Assembly: GCF_001758425.2 (NCBI RefSeq)
Contig: NZ_MDSS02000011.1
Location: forward strand, 1 to 64,000
Direction of reading: 5' to 3'
DNA: 64,000 bases
Source of the DNA: Nesterenkonia sp. PF2B19
Lineage (GTDB): Bacteria > Actinomycetota > Actinomycetes > Actinomycetales > Micrococcaceae
Every line of letters begins with the position of its first letter. Position 1 is the stretch's first letter. Of the stretch, positions 11,122 to 20,131 are shown one piece after another. The translations under genes were made by a program, and so were the position numbers. The notes beneath the pieces were generated by a model. The model saw only the letters and a list, made by a program, of their open reading frames with translations, made no database searches and was not told where the DNA came from.

Positions 11122-11960
11122 CAGACCACCGCCGTCATGCCGCCGTCGACGAACAGGTTCTGCCCGGACACGAAGCTCGAGGCCTCAGAGGTCAGGAAGA
11201 GCAGCGCACCGGAGAGCTCCTCGAAGGAGCCCCAGCGTCGGGCCGGCGTGCGGGCCACCAGCCAGGAGCTGAACGCCTCGTCCTCCACCAGCGCCCGATT
11301 CATCTCCGTGGCGAAGTAGCCCGGCGAGATCGCATTCACCTGGATCCCATGGCGCGCCAGGTCGGCGGCCATGCCCTTGGTCAGCTGTGCCACGGCTCCT
11401 TTGGTGGCGGAGTACGGGGCGATCGTCTCCCGCGCCAGCATCGACTGGACCGAGGCGATGTTGACGATCTTGCCCGACCCGCGGGCGACCATCCCGGGCA
11501 CCACGTGCCGCGAGACGTAGAAGACGCTGTCCAGATTCGAGGCGACCAGCGCGTCCCAGTCCTCCGGATCGAAGGTCTCGAACGGCGCGCGGCGCTGCAG
11601 GCCGGCGTTGTTGACCAGGATGTCGGGGACGCCGTGGACCGCGATGAGCTCCTCCAGCCCGGCCCGCACGGCCGCGACGTCGGTCACGTCGAAGCGGACC
11701 GACACCGCCTCGCGACCGGATCGACTCGAGGCCTCAGCCCGCACGGCTTCGAGGGCCTCAGCGTCCCGGCCGTGCACCACCACGCGGGCCCCGGCGTCGG
11801 CGAGAGTCAGCGCCAAGGCCCGACCCAGCCCTCGGGAGGACCCGGTCACCAGCGCCAGCCGGTCCGCGACGTCGAACAGGGCCGAAGGGCCGGTGGGCAC
11901 GGTCGACCCCGGGTCATCGCCTGCGGACTCCGCAGGTCGCTGCATGTGCTGATCAGTCAT
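11121..11960 (-). CDS. idnO: SDR-family gluconate 5-dehydrogenase-like protein
   Basis: 279-aa short-chain dehydrogenase that would reduce 5-ketogluconate to D-gluconate. It has the nucleotide-binding TGSSRGLGRALA, the NNAG motif (LVNNAGLQRRAPFE), the catalytic YSATK and a C-terminal SFVSGQNLFVDGG as in gluconate 5-dehydrogenases. An unusual 30-residue polar N-terminal extension precedes the fold, so the true start may be further in. It lies between the GntP permease (11-nt gap upstream) and idnD, and the three genes read as one operon. Confidence 0.85.
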   Translation of the reverse strand: MTDQHMQRPAESAGDDPGSTVPTGPSALFDVADRLALVTGSSRGLGRALALTLADAGARVVVHGRDAEALEAVRAEASSRSGREAVSVRFDVTDVAAVRAGLEELIAVHGVPDILVNNAGLQRRAPFETFDPEDWDALVASNLDSVFYVSRHVVPGMVARGSGKIVNIASVQSMLARETIAPYSATKGAVAQLTKGMAADLARHGIQVNAISPGYFATEMNRALVEDEAFSSWLVARTPARRWGSFEELSGALLFLTSEASSFVSGQNLFVDGGMTAVV

Positions 11961-11971
11961 GATCCCCCTTC

Positions 11972-13363
11972 TCAGACGGCACTGGCGGCCAGGTAGACGA
12001 TGCCCACGAGCAGGAAGCCGAGGACGGACTGCAGCGCCTGCTGCACGGTCCAGGTCTTCAGGGTGGTCTTCACGTCCATGCCCATCAGGCGACCGACCAG
12101 CCAGAAGCCCGAGTCGTTGACGTGTCCTGCGAAGACGGAGCCTGCGGCCGTGGCGAGCACGATGCAGGCGACCTGAAGCGCATTGAAGTCGCCGGCGAGC
12201 ACGGCCGGGGCGGCGAGGCCGGCCGCCGTCACCAGGGCGACGGTGGCCGATCCCTGGGCCAGACGCAGCGCCACCGCGATGAGATAGGCGGCGACGATGA
12301 CGGGCAGCCCGATGCCGCTGAGCGAGTCCGCCAGAGCATCCCCGATGCCCGAAGCTCGGAGCACCCCGCCGAACATGCCGCCGGCACCGGTGATCAGGAT
12401 GACGGAGCAGACCGGGCCGAGGGCCGAGTCCAGCAGCTTCTCCAGTGCCGAGCCCTGCTCACCGCGGCGATGGCCCAGCACGACGGTGGCGACGATCACG
12501 GTGATCAGCAGGGCCATGGCCGAGGTGCCGAGGAACGTCAGCGTCTGGACCCACAGGTCCTCGTCGCTGACCACGCCGACCGAGGCCAGGCTGCTCAGGC
12601 CGGTGTTGAGGAAGATCAGGAACATCGGCAGCAGCAGCAGGCCGATGACGGTCGCGACCCGCGGCGGGTTGTGCGGCTGGTCGTCGTCGACGTCGCCGAA
12701 GAGGCTCGGGACGGGCACCATGATGCGCTCCCCCACCAGACGGCCCCACACGGCTCCTGCCAGGTACCACAGCGGATACGCGATGATGAGCCCCACCAGC
12801 AGGACGAGTCCGAGGTTCGCCTCGTAGAACTCGGTGGCCGAGACAGGGCCGGGATGCGGCGGCAGGAAGACGTGCATCACGGAGAAGGCGGCGGCGGTGG
12901 GGATGCCGAAGAGCAGGACCGACCTGTTGCCGGAGACCCGTCGGGCGACGGCGAAGACGATCGGCAGCATCATCACCAGGCCGGCGTCGAAGAACATCGG
13001 GAATCCCAGGATCAGGGAGGCGATTCCCAGCGCGAGCGGCGCCCTGCTCTCCCCGAATGTGGTCACCATCCGATCCGCCAGGGCCTTCGCCCCTCCGGAG
13101 TGCTCCACCAGCCGACCCAGCATGGCTCCCAGCGCCACGAGGATCGCCACCGACGCGAGGGTCGAGCCGAAGCCGTCCATGAGCGTCTCCGAGATGGCGG
13201 CCATCGGCACGCCGGCGACGATCGCGGTCAAGGCCGAGACGACCACGAGGGTGATGAAGGCGTGGACCTTGAAGCGGATGATGAGCAGCAGGATGAGCGC
13301 GACGGCGCCGACGGCGATGGCCAGCAGCGGACCGGTGCCCAGGGTCTGCGTCCAGTTGTCCAT
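11972..13363 (-). CDS. gntP: Gluconate:H+ symporter, GntP family
   Basis: 463-aa polytopic membrane protein with 12 or more hydrophobic segments. Family hallmarks are LGFPMFFDAGLVMMLPI, the FLPPHPGPV motif and the C-terminal AGHVNDSGFWLVGR. It imports gluconate or related hexonates. The ATG at 13363 is preferred over the one at 13375 because GGAGA lies 6 nt before it. It is first in the operon gntP-idnO-idnD, and a GGTCATACC dyad sits about 110 nt upstream. Confidence 0.93.
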   Translation of the reverse strand: MDNWTQTLGTGPLLAIAVGAVALILLLIIRFKVHAFITLVVVSALTAIVAGVPMAAISETLMDGFGSTLASVAILVALGAMLGRLVEHSGGAKALADRMVTTFGESRAPLALGIASLILGFPMFFDAGLVMMLPIVFAVARRVSGNRSVLLFGIPTAAAFSVMHVFLPPHPGPVSATEFYEANLGLVLLVGLIIAYPLWYLAGAVWGRLVGERIMVPVPSLFGDVDDDQPHNPPRVATVIGLLLLPMFLIFLNTGLSSLASVGVVSDEDLWVQTLTFLGTSAMALLITVIVATVVLGHRRGEQGSALEKLLDSALGPVCSVILITGAGGMFGGVLRASGIGDALADSLSGIGLPVIVAAYLIAVALRLAQGSATVALVTAAGLAAPAVLAGDFNALQVACIVLATAAGSVFAGHVNDSGFWLVGRLMGMDVKTTLKTWTVQQALQSVLGFLLVGIVYLAASAV

Positions 13364-13473
13364 GTGTATCTCCATTGATCTGCGGGACGACGCAGCGGGG
13401 AGGACCGTGTCCTGCCTCACACGCCGTGAACAGAGCCGAGCCTGCCATATAGATCACACGTTTCGCAACCACT

Positions 13474-13482
13474 GGTCATACC
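13474..13482. promoter_or_regulatory. Candidate GntR (FadR-type) operator between gntP and gntR
   Basis: GGTCATACC is a perfect GGT-N3-ACC dyad, resembling the core recognised by FadR-type GntR regulators. It lies in the divergent promoter region between the gntP operon (minus) and the gntR gene (plus), the expected place for an operator. Confidence 0.5.
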
Positions 13483-13601
13483 TATGCGTGTCAGCCGTCA
13501 CGGCCCCATCGTGGTGTCCTAGTGTGGTGGTGATCCGCCCCTCCCACCAGCATCCCCCACCAGCATCCGCAGCAGGACCTCACCCCCAGAAGGCAGGCCC
13601 C

Positions 13602-14292
13602 GTGGCATCACACGACTCCGTCCTCGACCACCTCGGACGCCGCATCGCCGGCGGCGAGCTCGCCCCGGGCACCGTGCTGACTCTCGCAGGGCTCGAGTCC
13701 GAGTACGGGGTGTCGCGGACGGTGATCCGCGAGGCGGTCCGGGTGCTGGAGGCCAAGGGCATGGTGGCCTCCAAACGCCGCATCGGGGTCACCGTCGCGC
13801 CGATGAGCAGCTGGAGCGTCCTGGACCCCGATCTCATCCGCTGGAGGCTGCGCAGCGCGGCGCGGGCGCAGCAGATCGTCGCGCTGACCGAGATGCGCCT
13901 GGCCGTGGAGCCGGCCGCCGCACGGTTGGCCGCACTGCGCGCCACCGGAGGACCAGCGCGCCGAGGATCGGCAGCGCGCCGCCGAGCTCGACCGGCTCGG
14001 AGCCGCCGGCCGGGGCGACAGCCCCGAATATCTCGCCGCCGACATCGCCTTCCACGACTGCCTGCTGGACGCCTGCGGCAATCTCATGCTCACCGCCATC
14101 AAGGAGCCCATCGCCGAGGTCCTGACCGGCCGTCAGGACGCCGGCCTGACCCCTGCCCATCCCGTCCACGAGGCGCTGCACAACCACGTCGAGGCCGCCG
14201 GAGCCATCGTGCGCGGCGATCCGGACGCTGCGGAACATCACGTGCGCGCCTACGTCGAGACCATCCTCGCCGAGGTGCGGGTCCTGCCCTGA
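13602..14292 (+). CDS. GntR-family (FadR subfamily) transcriptional regulator (frameshifted)
   Basis: About 230 aa. The N-terminal winged helix-turn-helix covers roughly residues 5-70 (ESEYGVSRTVIREAVRVLEAKGMV), followed by an all-helical FCD ligand domain containing the metal-binding pattern FHDCLLDACGN, HEALHNHVEAAGAI and HHVRAYVETI. The frame changes near 13945-13947. Removing one G restores Ala-Thr-Glu-Asp-Gln-Arg and continuity to the stop at 14292; this is the one case explained by an extra rather than a missing base. It probably represses the neighbouring gluconate genes until a hexonate binds. Confidence 0.85.
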
Positions 14293-14330
14293 GCCTCTGC
14301 CGCCGGTCGGTCACCTGTGAGACCTGCCGC

Positions 14331-15279
14331 TCAGACCACGCGGTGGCGGCAGTCCCGGCCCTGCAGGACGTCCAGCAGATTGCCCACGGCGGCCTGCGCC
14401 ATCCGGTGCACGGCCTCAGCAGTGTGGGCCCCGGTGTGCGGAGTGGCCACGACCCGGGGATGACCGATCAGCGGAGAGCTCCGCGGCGGCTCGGTCTCAT
14501 AGGCATCGACTGCCACCCCATGGAGCCGCCCCTCCTCCAGCGCCGCATGCGCGGCCTGCTCGTCCAGGAGTCCTCCCCGGGCCGTGTTGACCACGATGGC
14601 GCCGTCCGGCAGCAGGTCCAGGCGGCGTGCGTCGACCAGATGGCGGGTCCTCGGTGTCAGCGGCACATGCAGGCTGAGCACATCGGCCCGCCGGCACACC
14701 TCGTCGACGGAGCCGGGGACGATCCCAAGCTCACGGATGCGGTCATCGTCCAGGGCGGGGTCGCAGCCATGGACCTCCATGCCCAGTCCGGCGCCGGCAC
14801 GAGCCACCTGCCGCCCGATCTCACCGAGTCCGATGACGCCCAGCCGACGCCGCCGAGCTCAACACCGTCGGCCCGGGGCCAGTCCCCCGCGGCGACGGCG
14901 GCGTCGAGACGCGGGATGCGGCGTGCCACCGCGAACATCAGGCCGACCGTCAGCTCGGCCACCGACTGGGAGTTGGCCCCCGGGGCATCGTCACGACGAC
15001 GCCGGCCGCCCGCGCCGCCTCCAGGTCCACCCGGTCGGTGCCCACGCCGTAGCGGGAGATCACCGTCAGACGGGGGGCCGCTGCGATGACACGAGCTGTG
15101 TAGTCGTCCAGCCCGGCCACGACCCCATCGACATCGGCGATCAGGGCGATGAGCTCAGCTTCGCTCAGCGGCCGCCCGTGGGGGTTGAGCACGACGTCGG
15201 CCCCTGCCTCTCGGATCCGGCGCAGCGCCGGGTCCTCCGGCGTGCGGCTCAAGGACGTCGGGGTGACCAGGACCTTCAT
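14331..15279 (-). CDS. D-isomer-specific 2-hydroxyacid dehydrogenase (two frameshifts)
   Basis: About 316 aa once two single missing bases are restored, near 14986 and near 14849; length modulo 3 agrees with two. The NAD-binding segment then reads LGVIGLGEIGRQVARAGAGLG. Catalytic elements are RYGVGTDRVD, the TARGG arginine, the acidic residue in AVDAYETEPP and the histidine in ATPHTGA. The relatives are phosphoglycerate, glyoxylate/hydroxypyruvate and 2-ketogluconate reductases. Beside gluconokinase and KDPG aldolase, a 2-keto-hexonate reductase role is attractive but unproven. The start overlaps the kinase stop by 4 nt (ATGA). Confidence 0.8.
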
Positions 15280-16724
15280 GCGGCACCTCCCGAGGCGTCT
15301 TCAGCCGGGCTGGTGCGGGCGTAGCCCTCCAGGTACCTGGCGAACTCAGCGGCGTATCGACGCGTCCGGGCCATATCAGGGGTGATCGTGCTCCTGCGGG
15401 CCTCTGTGAGTGCAGGCTGCGCGCTCTCCACGCCGGCCGCGCGCAGTCCCATCTTCACCGCGCCCACCGTGGAGCTGTGCTGCAGCGCCGAGATCTCCAT
15501 CTCCACGCCGAAGACATCGGCGGTCAGCTGGGTCCAGAACGGCGAGGAGAGCACGCCGCCGGAGAGGATGATCCGCTCCGGCTCGCCGTTGAGCGCCGTC
15601 AGCTCCCGGTAGCAGTGGAGCAGAGAGAACGTCACGCCATGCAGGACGGACTGATACATGTCTGCGCGACTGTGCCGGGGATGCAGCTCGAGGAAGCCCC
15701 CGCGCCGTTGGTCCTGCCAACCGGGGCAGCGTTCACCGAACAGGAACGGCATGAACAGCGGCAGATCCCTCTCCCGGGCGCTGAGCATCGGCTCCAGCTG
15801 GTCGAAGGTCATCGCGCCGCCGAAGAGCTGGCCTTTGGCCCAGTCCACGCAGTTGGTGCATCCGGAGGCGGCTGCGCCGGAGAGCCAGCCGGTGGGCGAG
15901 CGATAGGCCCAGGTGCTCATCCGCGGTGACAGCGAGGGGCCGCCGACGGCGAACCGCAGGGCTCCCGAGGTCCCCATGGAGAAGGTCATCCGCCCAGGCT
16001 CGGTGGCATCCTCCCCCACCTGGTTGAGGCCCCCGTCCGGGGCAGGCACGACCACCGGGGTCCCGGCCGCCACACCGAGCATGCTCGCCGCCTGAGCGGT
16101 CAGCGGCGCGGTGTCGACACCGTCATGGAGCTCCGGAAGTTCGATGCCGTCGAGGCCGAGTCGACGGATCACCTCGTGGTCCCAGTCATCGGAGGAGGTG
16201 CTCAGCAGTCCCGTGCCGGAGGCCTGGGAGTAGGAGGTCCAGCGGCGACCGGTCAGTCGGGCGAAGGTGTAGCTGTTCTGGTCCATGACCACACCGCCGG
16301 TCAGGTCCATGCCCTGGCGGGCCAGGAGCATGAGCTTGAAGGCCGGGTAGATCGCATTGACCATGCAGCCGGTCCGCTCATAGAACCATCGCGTGAACTC
16401 CTGGTCCGCACGGAGGTCGGCACAGAGATCCTGGGCTCCCGTGTAGGGCCATTCCTGCACGCCGGTGATGGGGCTCAGGTCCGGCTCGCGGACGGTCAGG
16501 CCGTGCCAGGTTCCGGACAGCGCCACCATGTCCACCGAGCGCCCGGCGGCCGCTTCGGCACCGAGCTGGACCAGCTGGACGAAGATCCCTTCCGCCTCCC
16601 GGACGGCCGCATCCTCTCCCCCGATGACGAATCGGCGAGTCCGGACCGTCACCTCCTGGGTCTCGGTGTCGAAGAGCATGGTCTTCGCCGAGGTCGTGCT
16701 CGCTTCGAGGGCAAGGATGAGCAT
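15276..16724 (-). CDS. FGGY-family carbohydrate kinase, probable gluconokinase
   Basis: 482-aa sugar kinase of the actin-like ATPase fold. The phosphate-1 loop is LALEASTTSAKTMLFD, later blocks are FSMGTSGALRF and FGERCPGW, and the C-terminal adenosine motif is IILSGGVLSSPFW. The sequence and its neighbours (GntP, gluconate dehydrogenases, KDPG aldolase) suggest phosphorylation of gluconate to 6-phosphogluconate; another hexonate or ketose is possible. AGGAGG lies about 9 nt before the ATG at 16724, so the longer upstream frame is not used. It is transcribed divergently from eda across an operator region. Confidence 0.85.
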   Translation of the reverse strand: MLILALEASTTSAKTMLFDTETQEVTVRTRRFVIGGEDAAVREAEGIFVQLVQLGAEAAAGRSVDMVALSGTWHGLTVREPDLSPITGVQEWPYTGAQDLCADLRADQEFTRWFYERTGCMVNAIYPAFKLMLLARQGMDLTGGVVMDQNSYTFARLTGRRWTSYSQASGTGLLSTSSDDWDHEVIRRLGLDGIELPELHDGVDTAPLTAQAASMLGVAAGTPVVVPAPDGGLNQVGEDATEPGRMTFSMGTSGALRFAVGGPSLSPRMSTWAYRSPTGWLSGAAASGCTNCVDWAKGQLFGGAMTFDQLEPMLSARERDLPLFMPFLFGERCPGWQDQRRGGFLELHPRHSRADMYQSVLHGVTFSLLHCYRELTALNGEPERIILSGGVLSSPFWTQLTADVFGVEMEISALQHSSTVGAVKMGLRAAGVESAQPALTEARRSTITPDMARTRRYAAEFARYLEGYARTSPAEDASGGAA

Positions 16725-16792
16725 CCCGTCTCGCCTCCTGGGTCGACGCTGAAGGTGGAGGCGAGCCGCCCGAGGCGGCACCGCCTGCCGCC

Positions 16793-16822
16793 AATGATAT
16801 GATCATTTCACTCGAAAAGTGA
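16793..16822. promoter_or_regulatory. Two adjacent operators between the kinase and eda genes
   Basis: AATGATATGATCATT (16793-16807) is a perfect 6-3-6 palindrome. TTCACTCGAAAAGTGAA (16806-16822) is a perfect 6-5-6 palindrome overlapping it by two bases. Both sit in the roughly 130-nt divergent promoter region between the gluconokinase and KDPG aldolase genes. The first resembles GntR-family sites. They are likely bound by the local GntR protein or a second regulator. Confidence 0.7.
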
Positions 16823-16858
16823 ACCGGGCCACTCTGACGCCCGATGGAAAGGTCGACG

Positions 16859-17512
16859 ATGACCGACGCGCTCGCCACCATCGCCCACCACGGCGTGGTC
16901 CCCGTGGTCACGCTCCACGACGCCGACCACGCGCCATCTCTGGGCCGCGCGCTGATCGCCGGCGGGCTTCCCGTCGCCGAGGTGACCTTTCGCTCGGCGG
17001 CCGCTGAGTCCTCGGTGGCCGCGCTCACCCGAACGCCTGATCTGCTGGTCGGGGCCGGCACGATCGTCACTGCGGAGCAGGTGGACCGGGCCGCGACGGT
17101 CGGAGCGCAGTTCATCGTCTCCCCGGGACTGTCCCGTGCCGTGGTGGACCGCGCCGCCGCCCACGGACTGCCCGTCATCCCCGGAGCCGTCACCGCCACG
17201 GAGGTGCAGTCTGCCCTCGAGATGGGCCTGACCACGGTCAAGTTCTTCCCCGCCGCCACCTCCGGCGGCCCCGAGGCCATCAGCGCACTCAGCGCCCCGT
17301 TCCCGCAGGTGCGATTCATGCCCACCGGAGGGGTGACGACCCGGAGCCTCCCTGACTACCTGGGACTGCCGTCCGTTCTCGCCGTCGGCGGCTCCTGGAT
17401 GGTTCCGAGCGACCTGCTGACCCGCCAGGACGAGGCAGCTCTGACCGGGACGATCCGGCACAGCGTGGAGCACGTCGCGCACGTACGTCGGGACACACGA
17501 CGGCGGGGCTGA
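16859..17512 (+). CDS. eda: 2-dehydro-3-deoxy-phosphogluconate (KDPG) aldolase
   Basis: 217-aa class I aldolase that splits KDPG into pyruvate and glyceraldehyde 3-phosphate, the last step of the Entner-Doudoroff pathway. The Schiff-base lysine is in LTTVKFFPA, the catalytic glutamate in VAEVTFRS, and the phosphate-binding loop in FMPTGGV. GGAAAGG lies 6 nt before the ATG at 16859, which is preferred to the ATG at 16844. No 6-phosphogluconate dehydratase (edd) is visible nearby, so KDPG must come from a gene elsewhere or from another route. Confidence 0.93.
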   Translation: MTDALATIAHHGVVPVVTLHDADHAPSLGRALIAGGLPVAEVTFRSAAAESSVAALTRTPDLLVGAGTIVTAEQVDRAATVGAQFIVSPGLSRAVVDRAAAHGLPVIPGAVTATEVQSALEMGLTTVKFFPAATSGGPEAISALSAPFPQVRFMPTGGVTTRSLPDYLGLPSVLAVGGSWMVPSDLLTRQDEAALTGTIRHSVEHVAHVRRDTRRRG

Positions 17513-17543
17513 CCTCCTCGAAGAGATCAGCCCCGCCGTCGTG
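17496..17543. terminator. Strong bidirectional terminator between eda and glpK
   Basis: A perfect 17-bp stem pairs 17496-17512 with 17527-17543 across a 14-nt loop. The left arm contains the last codons and stop of eda, and the right arm lies about 25 nt beyond the glpK stop, so it can serve both convergent transcripts. Confidence 0.88.
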
Positions 17544-17569
17544 ATGGTCAGGCCGCGCCCGGGTGCGCC

Positions 17570-19084
17570 TCAGGCCGTGTCCTCATCCACCCAGTCGAAG
17601 GACCGCTCGACGGCCTTCTTCCACAGCCTCAGGGACCGCTCGCGCTCGGCGGCGTCCATGGTCGGGCTCCAGCGCTTGTCCTCCGCCCAGTTCGCGGTGA
17701 CCTCCTCGGTGCCCTTCCAGAAGCCCACCGCGAGCCCCGCCGCATAGGCGGCGCCGAGCGCCGTGGTCTCGATGACCTGCGGGCGCACCACGTCGACGCC
17801 GAGGATGTCCGCCTGGAACTGCATCAGCGTCTCGTTGACGACCATGCCGCCGTCGACCTTCAGCTCGGTGAGCGGGCGACCGGCGTCCTCGTCCATGGAC
17901 TCCACCACCTCCGCGCTCTGGTAGGCGACCGACTCCAGGGCGGCCCGGCACAGGTGGTTCTGGTTGACGTACCGCGTCAGACCCACGATCACTCCGCGGG
18001 CATCCGACTTCCAGTAGGGGGCGAACAGCCCGGAGAAGGCCGGGACGATATAGGCCCCGCCGTTGTCCTCGACCTTCTTGGCCTTCTCCTCCGACTCCGG
18101 AGCGCTGCGGATGATGCCCAGGTTGTCGCGCAGCCACTGGACCAGGGATCCGGTCACGGCCACGGCGCCCTCGAGGGCATAGATGGTGTTCTGCTCTCCG
18201 ATCTTGTACGCCACCGTGGTCAGCAGGCCGTTCTCGGAGCGGACGACCTCCTCCCCGGTGTTCATCAGCATGAAGTTTCCGGTGCCGTAGGTGTTCTTGC
18301 CCATGCCCGGCTCGAAGCATGCCTGACCGAAAGTGGCAGCCTGCTGGTCACCCAGGATCCCGGAGATCGGGGTGTCGATGAGCAGACCCTGCTTGTGGCC
18401 ATGGCCGTAGACCTCGGAGGAGGAGCGGATCTCCGGAAGCATGGAGGTCGGGACCTCCATGTCCGCGCAGATCTCCTCGTTCCAGTCCAAGGTGTCGATG
18501 TTCATCAGCATCGTGCGCGAGGCGTTGGTGACGTCAGTGATGTGCACTCCGCCGTTGGGGCCGCCGGTCATGTTCCACACCAGCCAGGAGTCCATGGTGC
18601 CGAACATCAGGTCGCCGGCCTCGGCACGCTCCCGAGCCCCCTCGACATTGTCGAGGATCCAGCGGATCTTGGGGCCGGCGAAGTAGGTGGCCAGCGGAAG
18701 GCCCACTCGCTCCTTGTAGCGCTCTGGACCGGCGTCGCCTGCGAGCTCGTCGCAGATCGCCTGGGTGCGGGTGTCCTGCCAGACGATGGCATTGTGGACC
18801 GGCTCGCCGGTGTGGCGGTCCCAGACGGCGGTGGTCTCCCGCTGATTCGTGATGCCGACGGCGGCGAGGCTGTGCCGGTTGATGTTGGCGTCGGCCAGAG
18901 CCAGGCCGACGACCTCGCGGGTGTTGCGCCAGATCTCCTGCGGGTCGTGCTCGACCCAGCCGGCGCGGGGCAGGATCTGCTCGTGCTCCTTCTGCCCGCT
19001 GCCGACGATCTGTCCGCCGTGGTCGAAGACGACGGCTCGCGTGGAGGTGGTGCCTTGGTCGATCGAGAGGACGTAGTCGTTCAT
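17570..19084 (-). CDS. glpK: Glycerol kinase
   Basis: 504-aa FGGY kinase converting glycerol to glycerol 3-phosphate. It has the family N-terminus ([18 protein letters not shown]), the glycerol-contact segments GITNQRETT and VWQDTRT, and downstream blocks [16 protein letters not shown] and [11 protein letters not shown]. The length is typical. GGAAGGAA precedes the ATG at 19084. It lies about 120 nt behind glpF and probably shares its transcript. Confidence 0.98.
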   Translation of the reverse strand: MNDYVLSIDQGTTSTRAVVFDHGGQIVGSGQKEHEQILPRAGWVEHDPQEIWRNTREVVGLALADANINRHSLAAVGITNQRETTAVWDRHTGEPVHNAIVWQDTRTQAICDELAGDAGPERYKERVGLPLATYFAGPKIRWILDNVEGARERAEAGDLMFGTMDSWLVWNMTGGPNGGVHITDVTNASRTMLMNIDTLDWNEEICADMEVPTSMLPEIRSSSEVYGHGHKQGLLIDTPISGILGDQQAATFGQACFEPGMGKNTYGTGNFMLMNTGEEVVRSENGLLTTVAYKIGEQNTIYALEGAVAVTGSLVQWLRDNLGIIRSAPESEEKAKKVEDNGGAYIVPAFSGLFAPYWKSDARGVIVGLTRYVNQNHLCRAALESVAYQSAEVVESMDEDAGRPLTELKVDGGMVVNETLMQFQADILGVDVVRPQVIETTALGAAYAAGLAVGFWKGTEEVTANWAEDKRWSPTMDAAERERSLRLWKKAVERSFDWVDEDTA

Positions 19085-19203
19085 GGGTCTGGTTCCTTCC
19101 CAGGGGAATGTGCCGCGCTGTGCGGCTGCTGGTCGGACTGCTGGTCGTGATGTCTTCAGTCTGCCTGGAGACTGGGCGGCGCGTCAGCCCCCTCGTGCGG
19201 AGC

Positions 19204-19935
19204 TCAGCTGAGCAGCGGCAGGACCTGGACGGTGGTTCCGGCGAGGATCGCGCCCAGGATCGGGCCGACGATGGGCACCCAGGAGTAGGCCCAGTCGCTC
19301 GACCCCTTGTTGCCGATGGGCAGCAGCGCGTGGGCGATGCGGGGACCGAGGTCACGGGCGGGGTTGATCGCATAGCCGGTGGGACCACCGATCGAGGCAC
19401 CGATGCCGACGACGACCAGCGCCACGGCCAGCGGGCCGAGCTCCGAGGGGGTCTCGCCGAACATCAGCACCAGCAGGACCAGCACATAGGTCCCGATGGC
19501 CTCGGTGACCACGTTCCAGCCGTAGGCCCGCTTCTCCGGTCCGGTCGAGAAGACGCCGAGGATCTTGCCTGCGTCGGTCTCGGCGTCGAAGTGCTTCTTG
19601 TAGGCCAGCCAGGCCAGGACCGCGCCGATGAAGGCACCGATCAGCTGGGCCGCGAAGTAGGCGAACATATGCGGCACGGTGGCCGCGATGCCCGGGGCGA
19701 ACTCCTCAGCCCCGGAGGTCATCAGGCCGACGGTCACCGCCGGATTGATGTGGGCTCCGGACCCGTAGGCCACATAGACACCGGCGAAGACGCCGAGGCC
19801 CCAGCCGAAGTTGATGAGCAGCCAGCCGCCGCCCAGCCCCTTGGTCCCGGCCAGGATCGCGTTGGCGACCACGCCGGCACCCATGAGGATGAGCATCGCG
19901 GTGCCCATGATCTCAAACAGGAAGATCGTTTCCAT
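19204..19935 (-). CDS. glpF: Glycerol uptake facilitator (aquaglyceroporin)
   Basis: 243-aa MIP-family channel with six membrane segments and two NPA boxes, SGAHINPAVTVGL and GYAINPARDLGPR. The aspartate after the second box (NPARD) marks a glycerol facilitator rather than a water channel. AGGAGAGG lies 5 nt before the ATG at 19935, which is therefore preferred to the upstream ATG. It is upstream of and co-directional with glpK. Confidence 0.96.
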   Translation of the reverse strand: METIFLFEIMGTAMLILMGAGVVANAILAGTKGLGGGWLLINFGWGLGVFAGVYVAYGSGAHINPAVTVGLMTSGAEEFAPGIAATVPHMFAYFAAQLIGAFIGAVLAWLAYKKHFDAETDAGKILGVFSTGPEKRAYGWNVVTEAIGTYVLVLLVLMFGETPSELGPLAVALVVVGIGASIGGPTGYAINPARDLGPRIAHALLPIGNKGSSDWAYSWVPIVGPILGAILAGTTVQVLPLLS

Positions 19936-20018
19936 TGGTCCCTCTCCTATTGCCATTCATCATTGAACGAGGTGCGGATGATGATACCTGTGAGCGGACG
20001 AACATTTCGCCGTTTGGC

Positions 20019-20034
20019 TGTGCTGCATCTCACA
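20019..20034. promoter_or_regulatory. CRP/GlxR-like site upstream of glpF
   Basis: TGTGCTGCATCTCACA matches the CRP/GlxR pattern TGTGA-N6-TCACA in nine of ten arm positions (TGTGC in one arm). It lies about 85 nt upstream of the glpF start. Actinobacterial glycerol genes are often under cAMP-type or catabolite control, so a role is plausible. Confidence 0.45.
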
Positions 20035-20087
20035 GTTCATTCAGGGTGGACCTCTGCCCGTCCGATCAGGGACGGGCGAGACACCCG

Positions 20088-20122
20088 GACGTCGCCGCCG
20101 ACTCCTGCCAGGCGGCGACGTC
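20088..20122 (-). terminator. Terminator hairpin downstream of glpD
   Basis: A 12-bp perfect stem, GACGTCGCCGCC with GGCGGCGACGTC, closes an 11-nt loop about 10 nt beyond the glpD stop. A second, weaker hairpin (GCCCGTC with GACGGGC) lies just beyond it at about 20056-20077. Confidence 0.8.
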
Positions 20123-20131
20123 AGATCAGGG

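Noticed and set aside
16378-17325. 315-codon minus-strand frame across eda
   Set aside because: Shadow frame spanning two genes and their operators; eda is well supported on the plus strand.
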